From: Phanerodontia chrysosporium
Taxonomy: Eukaryota; Basidiomycota; Agaricomycetes; Polyporales; Phanerochaetaceae
Length of the DNA stretch: 64,000 bases
NCBI GenBank assembly: GCA_001910725.1
Contig: MJGA01000001.1
Location: 1,550,001-1,614,000 of the forward strand
Direction of reading: 5' to 3'
Below are positions 31,701-42,294 of the stretch, in pieces (within the stretch, counting starts at the first letter, position 1; each line of letters starts with the position of its first letter). The notes under the pieces are model-generated. The model made no database searches. It was not told where the DNA came from and saw only the letters and a list, made by a program, of their open reading frames with translations. The translations under genes were made by a program, and so were the position numbers.

Positions 31701-33571
31701 ATTCTCGACCTCTCTCTCCGCGTCCTTCAAGATGACTGACTGGCCGAACCTCGTCCGGTATCGCGCCTGCGCAATCCACAAGTTCTCCAGGAACCGCCGC
31801 TTCTCTGCTTCTGTGCGCGTCGGATCAAGGTTGACTGGAGACGGCGGGAACACGACAGACATGGCGCGGAACGGCCGGCCGTTCCATTTGTCGCCCGTCT
31901 GATCTTGTGGCGGTGTCTCGAGGTAGAGGTGAAAGTCTGTCCCAGGGCTGAATCAGTACGGACTCTCAGAGGCTCTGAAAGCGAGCGCTCAATGACACTG
32001 AGCCACAGCGTCAAGCAAAAGTATAGCGACTCACCCGCGCCGCCGACGTCGGTAGCCACAACATCAACCACCTCCATGACGCCCTTGCACGCCAAGCCCC
32101 CTCGTCGCGAATTCGTCGCCAAGCCCTTTGCCTTCACCACCTTCTCGAGGTCGTCGAGTCCGGTCATCGCTCTTCCGTTCTTATCTCCGGGCCGCTTTGC
32201 GATGACGAGCTTGTCATCGAATAGAAACAGGGTGCAATGTAGTGAGGATTCCTTGGACGAACTGGCTGATGGCGTTGCCGTGACTGACAAGTGCTCGAGG
32301 GAGGGTGTTAATACGTCCTCAACGTCAATGCAGTCTATAAACTTGCGCGAGTGGGAGATCAGGTTTGGTGGGAAGTCGTCGACGCTGGAGGAAATGCAAT
32401 ACATGATGGCGGCGCGTTTCGTTTGTTCGTCCGTCTCCGCCAGGGCAATCTTGCTCGCAATCTCGTCGGCCTCCACAAGCTTTGCGCGTTGCGGGTCGTG
32501 CAGGGGCATGTGTTTGACCATGGTCCGGAACATTAGGGTATATCGGGGTATTCGTTGGACGGGGTCCATTAGTAGCTCGCGTAGGCCTACACGATTTCGA
32601 ACGTCTGCTTGTGCATATTTGATGCGCTGCGTGGGACGACGGGTAAGAGTAGCTCGAACATTTTGCAGCAGCGTTCGACGGAAACCGTGCTCACGTACAT
32701 CGATGTAACTGGAGAAGCTTGAGTGTTTGACCTCTTGTTCGAATATTTGTTGCGCTTCTTCGCGCTTTGCGTAGTATTGTCTGTACACTTCGAAGGCCTT
32801 GAGGTCCTTGAAATGTTTCAAGCAGACATCTCCGACGCCGCCGACGGTCTCCGGACCATCGGGGGCTAGCATCCGTTCGAGGTCTCGGAGAAAGGCCTCA
32901 TTCACCGGAATGAGCTGGTCAAGGTTGCCAAAGATGATTTTGGCTTCATACGGAGGAAGAATGGCGGTCTCTTTGCTCTTCGAGAAGTGACGCAATGGGT
33001 CAGCGTACTCGCTTTTGAGTGTATGGAGGCGTTCGACATAGGATCGTTCGGTGGTAACAAGCTCGTTAATGATATCTGATAGTGCACTGGAAGTCGCTGT
33101 ATTTGATCGTTTGCGGGGGAGGACGTTGGTGTTGGGGAGTTGGTCGTTTATGGATGTCAGGGTCGTGGCGCGCTTGCGGGGATGTGGTTCGTTACTCTGA
33201 GCGATACGTTCCGAGAGGTCAGAGCGAGTGTGAAATGTTCGAGAGTACTCACTGATTGTGTAAGGTCGCTAGTGGAAGCGTTACTTGGACCTGGCTCGTT
33301 TGATTCGGGCTCAAGGTCGATGGGCTCGCCCAAGCTTGCTATGAGGTCTTGCACGTCTGGGGACGCATGAACGGACGCGTTCGCAGGCCCTGGGAAGGGC
33401 AGACGCACCGTGTGGCAGCTCCTCGTCATCTTCTGTGTTCTCGACAACCACTCCGCAGTAATATACACGTCTTGTGAGCTTGGGTAGGGGCGGGCCCTTT
33501 AGGCGGGATGTGGACCGCTCGTCGCCGCTTGCGAGGGGGACGGCCTTTCGTGGGGAGTGACTGAGAGCCAT
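28772..33571 (-). CDS. RhoGEF with C-terminal coiled coil
   Basis: A second DH-PH exchange factor, unlike its convergent neighbour. The ATG at 33571 opens MALSHSPRKAVPLASGDERS. The DH domain starts with IINELVTTERSYVERLHTLK, continues with AKIIFGNLDQLIPVNEAFL and has the core LRELLMDPVQRIPRYTLMF. A PH-like segment follows (CTLFLFDDKLVIAKRPG through NLWIAQARYRTRFGQ). Then comes a long Ser/Arg-rich region with an acidic DEDQDQDQDE tract, and a C-terminal coiled coil (LEKTRNDLGNLKLQIALLKQ, SQLRHQLAQAEAQKES). The final exon is inferred at 28811-28772: splicing the GTGAGT after GAATC adds YAALLRAHGLIP and a stop, while read-through stops at 28865. All introns read are GT-AG with no frameshift. Expected role: Rho or Cdc42 activation in hyphal polarity or septation; the exact GTPase is unknown. 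Confidence 0.8.
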
Positions 33572-33863
33572 GCGGGGGTATTCTGTGTGCTGTGGGTATA
33601 AGAGGAGTGGTGTGAGAGAGGAGGAGAAAGGGAGAGGGAGAGGAAAGGACTGGTGTAATCGAACACGAACGAACGGAGGGGCGTCGAATAATGCAACAAT
33701 ATAGTGTATTTATTCGGAAACCGCCCCGAGCACAGCAATCGACTGCTCCCGACGCTCCTTTGTTTGGTCTTTGTTTGGCCACCACGACGCGCCCGTCCAT
33801 TGACGTCACGGGATCGTGCCTCCCGGGCTCCGGTCTCCCCGGCCGCCGGCCGCGTGTCCCGCT

Positions 33864-34210
33864 GTGTCCCGCCGCGGCCGGTTGCTCCTCGACGTCGACC
33901 ATGCCCCTCTCAGCGACGACCTCGTCCTCGACACCGACCATCACAGCAGCCACCGCCCGCGGCAGGTACCCCCCGCCGCCCCCCTCAAAGTCCTCCAGCC
34001 GCATCCCCGTCACCCCGGCCGTCCTCCGCTCCATCTTCGCCTCCTCCCGGACCATCCTCGAAGAAAGGTCCTTGTCCCGGGTGGCTTTCTTCAGGTGCGC
34101 TGCCACACCCCGCTTGGCAATCACCACCGAAACTTATTGTCCTCGAGGTTCACCGGTTTCATCCTCAGCTGCCTCGCCATCTCCCTCGCTGCAGCTCGTG
34201 GTCGAGGCAT
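33864..34210 (-). CDS. Small basic protein, unrecognised, frame broken
   Basis: I do not recognise this gene. An ATG at 34210 opens MPRPRAAAREMARQLRMKPV followed by NLEDNKFR. One base is then needed near 34134 to continue into VIAKRGVAAHLKKATRDKDL, then SSRMVREEAKMERRTAGVTG and MRLEDFEGGGGGYLP. The continuous charged, helix-like composition across the break, and regular codon use, suggest one real protein of about 110-120 residues whose assembly lacks a base. The 3' end is not determined: the open frame runs on with low-complexity sequence towards the RhoGEF start at 33571 and probably ends by splicing or a second frame error near 33864. It lies 128 bp downstream of the amidohydrolase stop on the same strand. 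Confidence 0.35.
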
Positions 34211-34338
34211 CAAATCAGCCTCAGGCCTGCTCGGCGTCGGCGTCGTATGACGGACAACAGTGTTTGCCGATCCCATATATGATAGCAATGCACACAGGCA
34301 CAATACATACATCGTATTCAGCACATACAAACATTCCA

Positions 34339-37300
34339 CTAGAAAAACTCCACAGTGCCATGTCTCGGCGACGCAATGGCAATGACCTTGCTTGAGATGT
34401 TGAACGCACCGCCACCCTGGTAGACCACCAGGTCCCCTTGGTCGCCCAGCCACCCCTCCAGCCCCAACATCTTCTCCAAGTTACCCGTTATCAGCGCGTA
34501 CTGCATCTGCTTGTCGATCCGCCCGCTGGACTCCAGTGCCACCTGCGATGGCGGGATGATCAGCTTCTGAAATGATCCCGCCACCCCGAGTCAAACGTGA
34601 AGCCACTCACCCAACCCGCGTCGAAACGCGTGTTCACCGGCTCCCAGGCCTCGGTGACTCCTAGCGCCACGGTGACTCCGTGCTTCAACAACGCAGTCAC
34701 CGTCGTGTCGTTCGTGATAGGCGGGCCTGCGAGGCTGCCACCCCGGACGACCACGTTAGCCCAGCGCAGTAGATGAGACATCGCAACAACTTACATCCTA
34801 TGATTGTCCCATGCACCGGGGAACGGTCTGACGGGATTTAAGATGACTCCAACCCTGGCTCTAGCTGCGAAGGCAATGCTCTGATGAGTCAACGTTCACT
34901 CCGAACTTGTCGGACTTGCTCACCAATATCTGCTGCAAGCAAGTGCGCCTCAGTTGCACCAGAGAAGATCATCCTCATTCTGGCACCGCGAAGCTCCTCA
35001 ACCTCAGCCTTGAGCTTCAGCAGCGTCGCCATGATGTCTGCGCTTCCGACTTCTATGATGAGAGGAATAATGCCCTGCGGTACATGTCAGCTTTCAATGA
35101 CACAGATGCGACAAAGTAGACCCACATCCGCAGCCTGCTTGAACCACTTCCCCGTTTCCTCGTCCTCGCTGACAGAATCCAACAATAGTCGACGCAGCGT
35201 CGCGACTTGCGTGCTAACGGACAAAGCCGGCAAAGTGCCACGCCACGGCGCAGCACGGCCAACATGGACCTGCAGAGCAGCGATCGGCTTCACAATGGCA
35301 TCAGGCTGCAAAGCGTGCTCGGCGCCGGTCCGGAAGGTCACTGCGAGCCCGCCAATCAGTGTCGACGCTCCGCCGAACAAGGTCGTCTTGCTCAGCGACG
35401 ACGTTGCGTACGTGACTCCGGCACGGCGCGCAACCCTGTGGCAACACACGGTCGAACAAACACCCCGAAAGCATAAGCGAGACTTACAGTGCGTTGCGTG
35501 TTCCGAACTGCAGTGCATCGACTGCGCGGACGACCGCGCCAGTGTCGCCGAGGATCTTGGGCGTGTTGGCGATGTACGGGTTGTACAGCAGCCCGTCCTG
35601 TGTGCTCAGCTCCTGCGTGATCTCCTCGATGCCCAGCGGAGACCCAAATGTCATCAGGCCCGGCCCAACTGCGCCGCCGCGCAAGTCGATCTCGACGCCA
35701 TCGTCCTCGCCCATGAGGCACCACCCTCCTGGCCGACGCAGCTGATGACGCCGTCGACGAGGACGACTGTGCCGCTCTTGCCTGCGCCGGACGCGCCGGA
35801 CCAGCGCTCCTTGAGGCCTGTCTCGGTGCGGATCCACACCTCCTGCACATTCCGAAGCACGACTTGCCCGCGACGGCCTTCTTCGGCTCCAGCGGCGGCA
35901 GGCCCTCGTACGCCACCGCCTCGGCGCGCTCTGCGTCCCAGCTCGGCACCGCCGGGATCTCTTCGAACGCCGCGCCGCTCTTCGGCGGGCCAACGAGCAC
36001 GGGCTCCGTGTCGGGCGCAGGCGTAAGCGCAGTGTCTGCACGGCCGAGCTGCGGGATGCCGTCGATCCAGACTTGGCGGGGTGTCGCGCCGAGATGCAGC
36101 GGGTGAGAGTCCCACAGCACGACGTCAGCGTCCGTGCCTTCGGCAAGGAGCCCGATGCGGTGGGAGAGGCCGGCTGCGCGAGCTGGCGTGCTGGGGTAGG
36201 GACTCAGGCGACGCTTCAGAGAAGCAGAACTGGGACTTACGAAGTGACGGAAGCCAGTGCCAGGTGCGGTGGGAGGCCATAGTAATGTGCCTGCTGAGCC
36301 TCGTATACGACGTAGCGACTGTTCAGCACAGGATGGTCGGACTGGGACCACAGGGTCAGGCATGCCACCAATAGTCAGGACATATTCCGTTACCTTCATG
36401 ACAACTGGGATTTCATGGTCCGCCAGAACACGAGGGGCGAACTGGGAGCCACGATAAGACTCGCGCTTGTATCGGTGGTTGGATGCAAAGATGGCTACGG
36501 CAGGCGTTCCTCCCCAAGTCCGCTTGAGCACGTCAGGCACGAGCCAAGCTTCGGAGGCATGGTGGAAGGATGCGATCGGGAAGCCAAATTCGTTGGTAAG
36601 CTACAATGAGCTATACGTGAGTAGTATTCGCGGTCGACAAGCGCGACTACGTACTCGGACGATATCGTCTAGGTCGACTTCTTCGTAACAGTGGTTAGCT
36701 ATCTAGCAACTGACCGTTAGCGGCTGGTGCGCCAATGAGAGGTGAATACCAACTTTGACTCGCCCTCGCAAGACGTCCACAAGCATTTCCCACTGCAGGT
36801 TCTCTGGGAAACTTTGGCCAGCAATATCTTCCCATAATCCGGCTTCCGCCTTCATGCAGAAGTCATCTTGTAGTTGTTTGACCTTGCGAGCCTCGTTGTA
36901 CGCAGAGCGGAAAGACCACATAGCGTCCATGCGATTACCATACCTTCTGAGATTTTCTCCACAGCTTGTCTAGCGTCGCGTCAAATCAGTGAACACGGAT
37001 ATTGAGCGACGAGAGGCGCACTTCATGTGCCTCCAACGTAAAGGTGCGTCTGGATCAGGTGCAGAGCCGTTCAGAGTATGAGGCGGCTCGACAATCATCG
37101 AAGTCGGGGATCGTTCCTTGGTCTTTCTGAGCTTCATCATGAACGCCTGTCCGCCTACGCATGTGTGTGTGAGGCTCTGGCACGGCGACCATAGAGCAAG
37201 AGACGCACCTATAGCATTTCCGCTTCCAGGGAGTACCATGGCGGACGTGACACCTCCAGCGATAGCCAACTCAAAGGCCAGGTCATGGGTGTTGAAGCCA

Positions 37301-37931
37301 TCGATACTTCTGAGCCAGGGCAAGACGGGTCCGTGGGCAGAGTTGACGTCGAACGCACCCGCCAGGAAAGGCGCACTCAGCAAGCCGACATGGGAGTGCA
37401 AGTCCACTGTGGTAGTTCATCAGCTTAAGTCTTCCAGAGGCATCATGTAGGACAGACCCAATCCAGGCGTAACCCACGCTCCGTTGGCATGTACGGTCAC
37501 GATATCATCGAAGCTGTTAAGAAGGGCTCGGGAATGTATCCTATGCCTTTCACGACACCGCCGTCAAGCAGAACATCGCCTTTCACGGTTTCAGTGCCGT
37601 TTCTGGCTCCCGTCCAGACCCTCGCATTCTTGATCAACGTTGGACGTGTGCCAGACTCAAACCTATCTGACCGCGTTCGGGCGTGGAAGTCGTGCGGGGG
37701 CTCAGGGGTCGCCTTCAGGCTAGCACATTGGCGAAGAATCTGCTCGGCGTGCACTGGTACACGGTGGACACGGGCCTCGGAGTGTCTGGCGGTGGAGGCG
37801 AGGTAGATGTTGCATGCGTAGAGGGAGAGTGTCGCGACAGTCGCGCAAAGCGCAAGGAGGAGCGGTCGCTTGACCGTCGCGCCCCGACGCGTGCGGAGCG
37901 CGGTTTCGCCGACCAGTTCTTTGCTCGACAT
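34339..37931 (-). CDS. Membrane-anchored amidohydrolase-family protein
   Basis: Metal-dependent hydrolase of the amidohydrolase (imidazolonepropionase-like) superfamily. The ATG at 37931 gives MSSKELVGETALRTRRGA, then a signal-anchor helix (RPLLLALCATVATLSLYACN), so the catalytic part should face the lumen or outside. Domain landmarks: TLIKNARVWTGARNGTE, the metal-binding HxH in LVDLHSHVGLL, GVTSAMVLPGSGNAIG, FGFPIASFHHASEAW, the catalytic Asp in KSDHPVLNSRYV, and GLLAEGTDADVVLWDSHPLH. The C-terminal half has GPGLMTFGSPLGIEEITQE and ends DLVVYQGGGAFNISSKVIAI. At least ten introns. The frame slips twice, near 35866 (at GQVVLRNVQEVW) and near 35722 (at CLMGEDDGVEIDLRGG); each site needs one more base and lies by a G/C run. 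With these corrected the protein is about 900 residues and looks intact. Substrate unknown. Confidence 0.75.
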
Positions 37932-38281
37932 CTTCGTCTGCGTCCAGCAGACGTCGGTGGTTCGCTCCAAAACGCAGCAGCCACGGGGTCGCCTGCACAC
38001 AATGCCACGGCCCCGTGGGTGCGCATTGCCCCGGAACGCGTGCAGCACACGCTTCAGATACGTGCCGTCGCGCGTGCCGCCAAGTTCACATGCGCACGCG
38101 AGACCTCGCCACAATGAGGTAAATAGACATGGGCACCAGCTGTCTTGCTGTGCTGTGCAATCGGGCACGAATGCATGTCCTAGGCACTAGACTCGACAAT
38201 GGTATGCAGCTCCAAGCCTCGTGGCGACGAATACTACGTTCCACTGCACCCGACACGCATGTTCATGAACACTATCATATG
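37932..38281 (-). other. Intergenic, amidohydrolase 5' flank
   Basis: 350 bp between the amidohydrolase start and the stop of the RING-protein gene on the same strand. No additional coding sequence is supported; it probably holds the amidohydrolase promoter. Confidence 0.4.
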
Positions 38282-39937
38282 TCATCTCCTTTGCCTCTTG
38301 TTTCTGGACTCGGCAAGCCGCTCCAACCGACGCCGCTTCTCCCCGGCTGGAAATTCGGCATACGACGGCGTACGTAGCGGGTCTTGTGATCCGTTAGACT
38401 CAGCGGGAGGTGGCGTAGATATCCGGCCATCTGCATCGTCAGTCTCATGTACCTGATCTATTTCCTCTTCCCCCGGGACCGAGGAGGCCACGCTGTTGGA
38501 GTGGTACGTCATCACATGCAGTACAAGACCTGAGACCTGAAGCTCGTACAGACCTTGGAGCTCGTGCAAGCGTGCGTCGCTTGAGGCGACCTTTCCCCGA
38601 TACCGGTGGTGGCGAGGATGATCCGTCCGCCTGCTCAGGCTCAGGCCTCGACGACTCTGACCTGCGAACCCAAAGTTAGGTCGCTGGGGGAAGTGCTGGG
38701 GTGAATCACTGACCTTGTTGCCGAGGTCTCGCGTTCATCGTCGATAAATTGCTCCTCTTCCTCTTCGTCACTGGACTCCAACTCACGTCGCCTGTCAATC
38801 TTCGCCCATTGTTTAGCTACCTCGAGCAGAGCGTCCCACTGCTCCGATGCCAGATATTCCACAGGTTCTAGCTCCTCCTTTGGAACCTCTCTGCGGCACT
38901 CCGGACACCGGACATTGTCCTCGTAGCCCGGAGCCAACTGCTGCGTGCACCTCTTGCAGAAGACATGCTCGCAGGTGAAACTAAAATGTGACCACCGTAT
39001 TCAGCATGTTTGGCGCTGCACAGCTGAGACAGCTTACCTCAATGCATTACGAGGCTCTAGTTTCTCATAGCAGATTTTGCAATCCTCGTCACCCTCCAGC
39101 GACGGGGCTAGCATGAGGTCGTGGAACCGCCGGAGCAGCTAGCTACTGTTTCAACAGCGACACTCCGTAATCAGTAAATCCTGACGAACCTTGCGCATTT
39201 TGTGAGACGTATCCCCAACCTCAAAGTCGGCCTGTGCTTGAAGCTCTTCGGCGTCCTTCTTGATCTCTTTAGCTCGAAGCTATCATCCGCGCCTTCAGGA
39301 TACGAAGGAAAATCAAACTTCCATATCACAAACCTTTGCGAGCTTTCTTTTATCGCGCTCTCTGCCCTGTCAGAGAATGAAGATTCTGGATTTTGAAAGT
39401 AATGACCTGTGACGCACCCGTTCCAACTCTGCCACCTGCTTCCGTAGGGAATCCACTTTCGTCTGCAGCTGCTTGATACTCGGCCCACCCCTCCGCCCAG
39501 GCTTGGGCTGAGATAAACTTTCTGCAGTCTCTCGAGCCTCATCTAGATCTTCTTGCAACTGCCTATTCTTCCTCTGTAAATCAGCTACGTCCCTCTTGAG
39601 CGTGCGGAGTGCCTTCGTGAGCTGTGAAGCACACCCCTGCAATGGATGAGACTTCAACGAAGGGCTAGTTTCTGAAAGAGAAAATGCTGTATGAAAACGT
39701 GAGTATAGGGCAGCAAGAGCATACGGGGCGCGACGCACTGTACCTCTATCGCAGCAATCCCGCATCAACCTTCTCGTCAGTGTTTCGGGCAGGCGGCGTT
39801 GTTTCGTTGCAAGAATCGGGGTCACTCTCCGCTCCACTGGGACCCTCTAGCGTGTCCTCCGACGTGCTTGCGCGCACTCTACTTCGAGTGGTGGGGGCCA
39901 TACGTGAGTCGTTTGCGGGCGTGATGGAACCCCGCAT
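38282..39937 (-). CDS. RING-finger protein with coiled coil, probable E3 ubiquitin ligase
   Basis: The RING-HC motif is split by an intron: CKICYEKLEPRNAL, then FTCEHVFCKRCTQQLAPGYE and VRCPECRRE, giving the C3HC4 metal ligands. Such proteins transfer ubiquitin from E2 enzymes. Upstream is a coiled coil (LTKALRTLKRDVADLQRKNR, QLQTKVDSLRKQVAELERV) and a Ser/Glu-rich leader. After the RING come EEEEEQFIDDERE, a Ser/Pro stretch and a basic C-terminal end (KRRRLERLAESRNKRQRR) resembling a nuclear signal. Introns near the 3' end (donor AAG/GTCAGT, and AAG/GTCTGT to ACAG/CGTGGCC) are consistent. The junction between the first exon (ending VDAGLL) and the coiled coil is not resolved. The start may instead be the ATG at 39901 (MAPTTRSRVRAST). 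Substrates unknown. Confidence 0.72.
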
Positions 39938-40239
39938 GACGAACTGTCACCGAGTGCCAGGCGCCGAATCTAGATAGCAGTTCTACCAAACGATGCAGTG
40001 CTTCGAAGACTTAAGTACCACGGCCAGGACTTTGGCCAAGCTGTAGCCTCAATTATCACATAGGCAGATTGACGTGCAATTGATTCAGAAAGGTTGGGTC
40101 TGATAGGTTGGTCAGCTCAAGCGACACCTGTGCGCACGCTCATACCAGCTACATCCAATCATCGTGCTAGTACTACTCATAAATCCAAGCGACATTCGGT
40201 TCTATATATACAGGATAGATCTAAGCCTGCGCTCTCTTC

Positions 40240-42294
40240 TTAGTGCTCCTTGAAGAAATCCTTGACAACATCACCGAAGATTTTGACTGCCTTCTTCATC
40301 TGCGAGAACTAGAGCGATGTGATGTTACTTTGTAGCCTCTTCATCAGAGTACGAGAAACATACCTCGGCATTGCTGAAGCTGATACGGAAGTGGCCCTTG
40401 CCCTTGTCGTTGATTTCCTCCGTAGCAGCGAAGTACCAGCCAGGCGCAACGAGCAAGCCAGACTCGGCCAGGTTGGTCCAAAGCTGCATTTCAAGCGTCT
40501 CCTCCTCGCCCTCCTTGAACGATGGGTGCGTCTCAAAGTCCATGGCGAGCCAGATGAACATGCCGGAAGTCGGCGGCACGAAACTGAACAACTTGCGATA
40601 GGATGCCTTCTCGACCATGTTCTTCGGCTTGACGTAACAATCGTACACCTCGCAGCCGGCCCAGATCCCTTTCGTCGAGTAGCTCTGGCGCACGTGAAAT
40701 TCCTCAAGCAGAGTATCGATGAAGAAATCACGGCGGATCTGGTACTCGACGGCGAGCCCTGTCAGGAGTACGTCAGCGCATAGCATTTCGCACGTCATGC
40801 GAGCAGCGCACCGTGCAGCCACCTGACGTAACCGTCGTACTTCCACGTCGTCAGCAGCTGAGCAACAAGGGACTAAGAATGTGTCAATACAACTCTCAGG
40901 AGGAGACAGCTGCGTCCACAAGGACCCACCTGGCCAAAACCGCAAGGCGCCTGCGTGGTGGTCTCACCCTGCCGCTCGAGGCGTTCGGCCATTTGAGGGC
41001 TGCAAGTGAACCAGCCGAGACGACTTCCAGGAGCGACGTACTGGGATCCATTATTAGCTGGATTGACAATTCCTAGTAAACCTTATTCACCTTCGAGAAG
41101 GTATCCAAGCGGACGACTCGTCCTTGATAGTCGAACTTGAGGTAGCTTGGGGCGAGGTTGGCTATGAACTTGGATTCGTCATGCTTGACCGAGACGGTGC
41201 TGCGCTCGGACTTGGGCTTATAGGGAGACTGCTGCAGGAAGTAGTACGGATCGTCCTCGACGATGATAACGTCTGAGGACGGTCAGATATGATACTGATA
41301 GGTATACAAAGAGCAATCATACCGAATTTGACGCAGATATCGTAAATCTCCTTCTTGCGCTTCTCACCCATAGTCTATGAATGTTTATAAGGTCACGTCC
41401 TTGCGTCCTTTTTGGCTGGACTCACTGCACCGCTCGGGTTCTGACCAACTGGCACGGTGTACATAACGTGAGGCCTAGATGACTTCAGCACAAGCAATAC
41501 TGTCTTTGAATGGGTGCCTACCGCTTAGCACCACGTTCCTCTTCATTCCATTCGGCGAGAGTCTTGTATAGGTCGTCAGCGCGCATGCCCTCTGCGTCCA
41601 TGGCGATGGGCACAGGCGTCACGCCGTACGGTTGACTCGACGCAACAGCGGATGGATAAGTCCACTCCTCGGTGATAAATACCTCCCCAGGGTTGCACAG
41701 AGTGAGAACGGCCCTCGACCATCCATCCGTGTTGCCAGTGTGAATCAAGGTGGCAAAGTCTTCATACGCAGGTTGGTAGACCTTGCCGGAGAACTCCTTG
41801 ATGAACTTCTGAAGGGGAAGAATGCCCTGTGCCGTGCCGTACTGCAGAGCGACAGCCAAGTTGACCTCCTTAGTGGGGTCGCTTACATACTTCGGGATTG
41901 TGATTGGGTTGGTCTTCTCCTTGCCTGCACCGAAAAGCTTCCAAACCCACGACAGTGTAGACGACTCTTGCTTGGGTTCCAAAGAGAAAGAATCGGGAAC
42001 TAGAGCTATATACAGATGAGTCACTACGACATTCATTCGGCCCTCCATGACGTACCGCTAGCCGAAACGTCGGCGAAGGGAAAGTAGCCCGGGTGAGGCA
42101 TTCCTAGACACAAGCACAAGAATGTAAGAATGCGCAGGGTATGAAAAGTGCTACATACCGCCCGCCAGAGCAATCAGGTTTGGGTTGCCCATATACTTCG
42201 CCAATCCCTTCAAAGGCGACACCTGCCTGCGCTTCGAGAGCTCGGACAGGTGATGCGACAAGTCAATCGCCTTGTGTTCCTTTTCCGACGACAT
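40240..42294 (-). CDS. Aromatic amino acid aminotransferase (Aro8-like, class I/II)
   Basis: PLP-dependent fold-type I aminotransferase of the Aro8/kynurenine aminotransferase II group. It interconverts aromatic amino acids and 2-oxo acids in the last step of Phe/Tyr synthesis or in their catabolism; cytosolic by sequence. The ATG at 42294 opens MSSEKEHKAIDLSHHLSELS. Landmarks: NLIALAGGMPHPGYFPFADV, LQYGTAQGILPLQKFIKEF, VMYTVPVGQNPSGATMGEKR, FDVIIVEDDPYYFLQQ, and the Schiff-base lysine in RLDTFSKTVAPGSRLGW. The C-terminal part is FVPPTSGMFIWLAMDFE and GHFRISFSNAE, ending VKDFFKEH. Many short GT-AG introns, with no frameshift seen. An open frame extends upstream of 42294, but without a convincing ATG. 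Confidence 0.88.

Noticed and set aside
12360..35870. Programmed ribosomal frameshifting or pseudogenisation of several genes
   Set aside because: Seven breaks of identical sign in functionally unrelated genes, several beside short G/C runs, are more simply explained by lost bases in the assembly. Listed as a finding for checking only.
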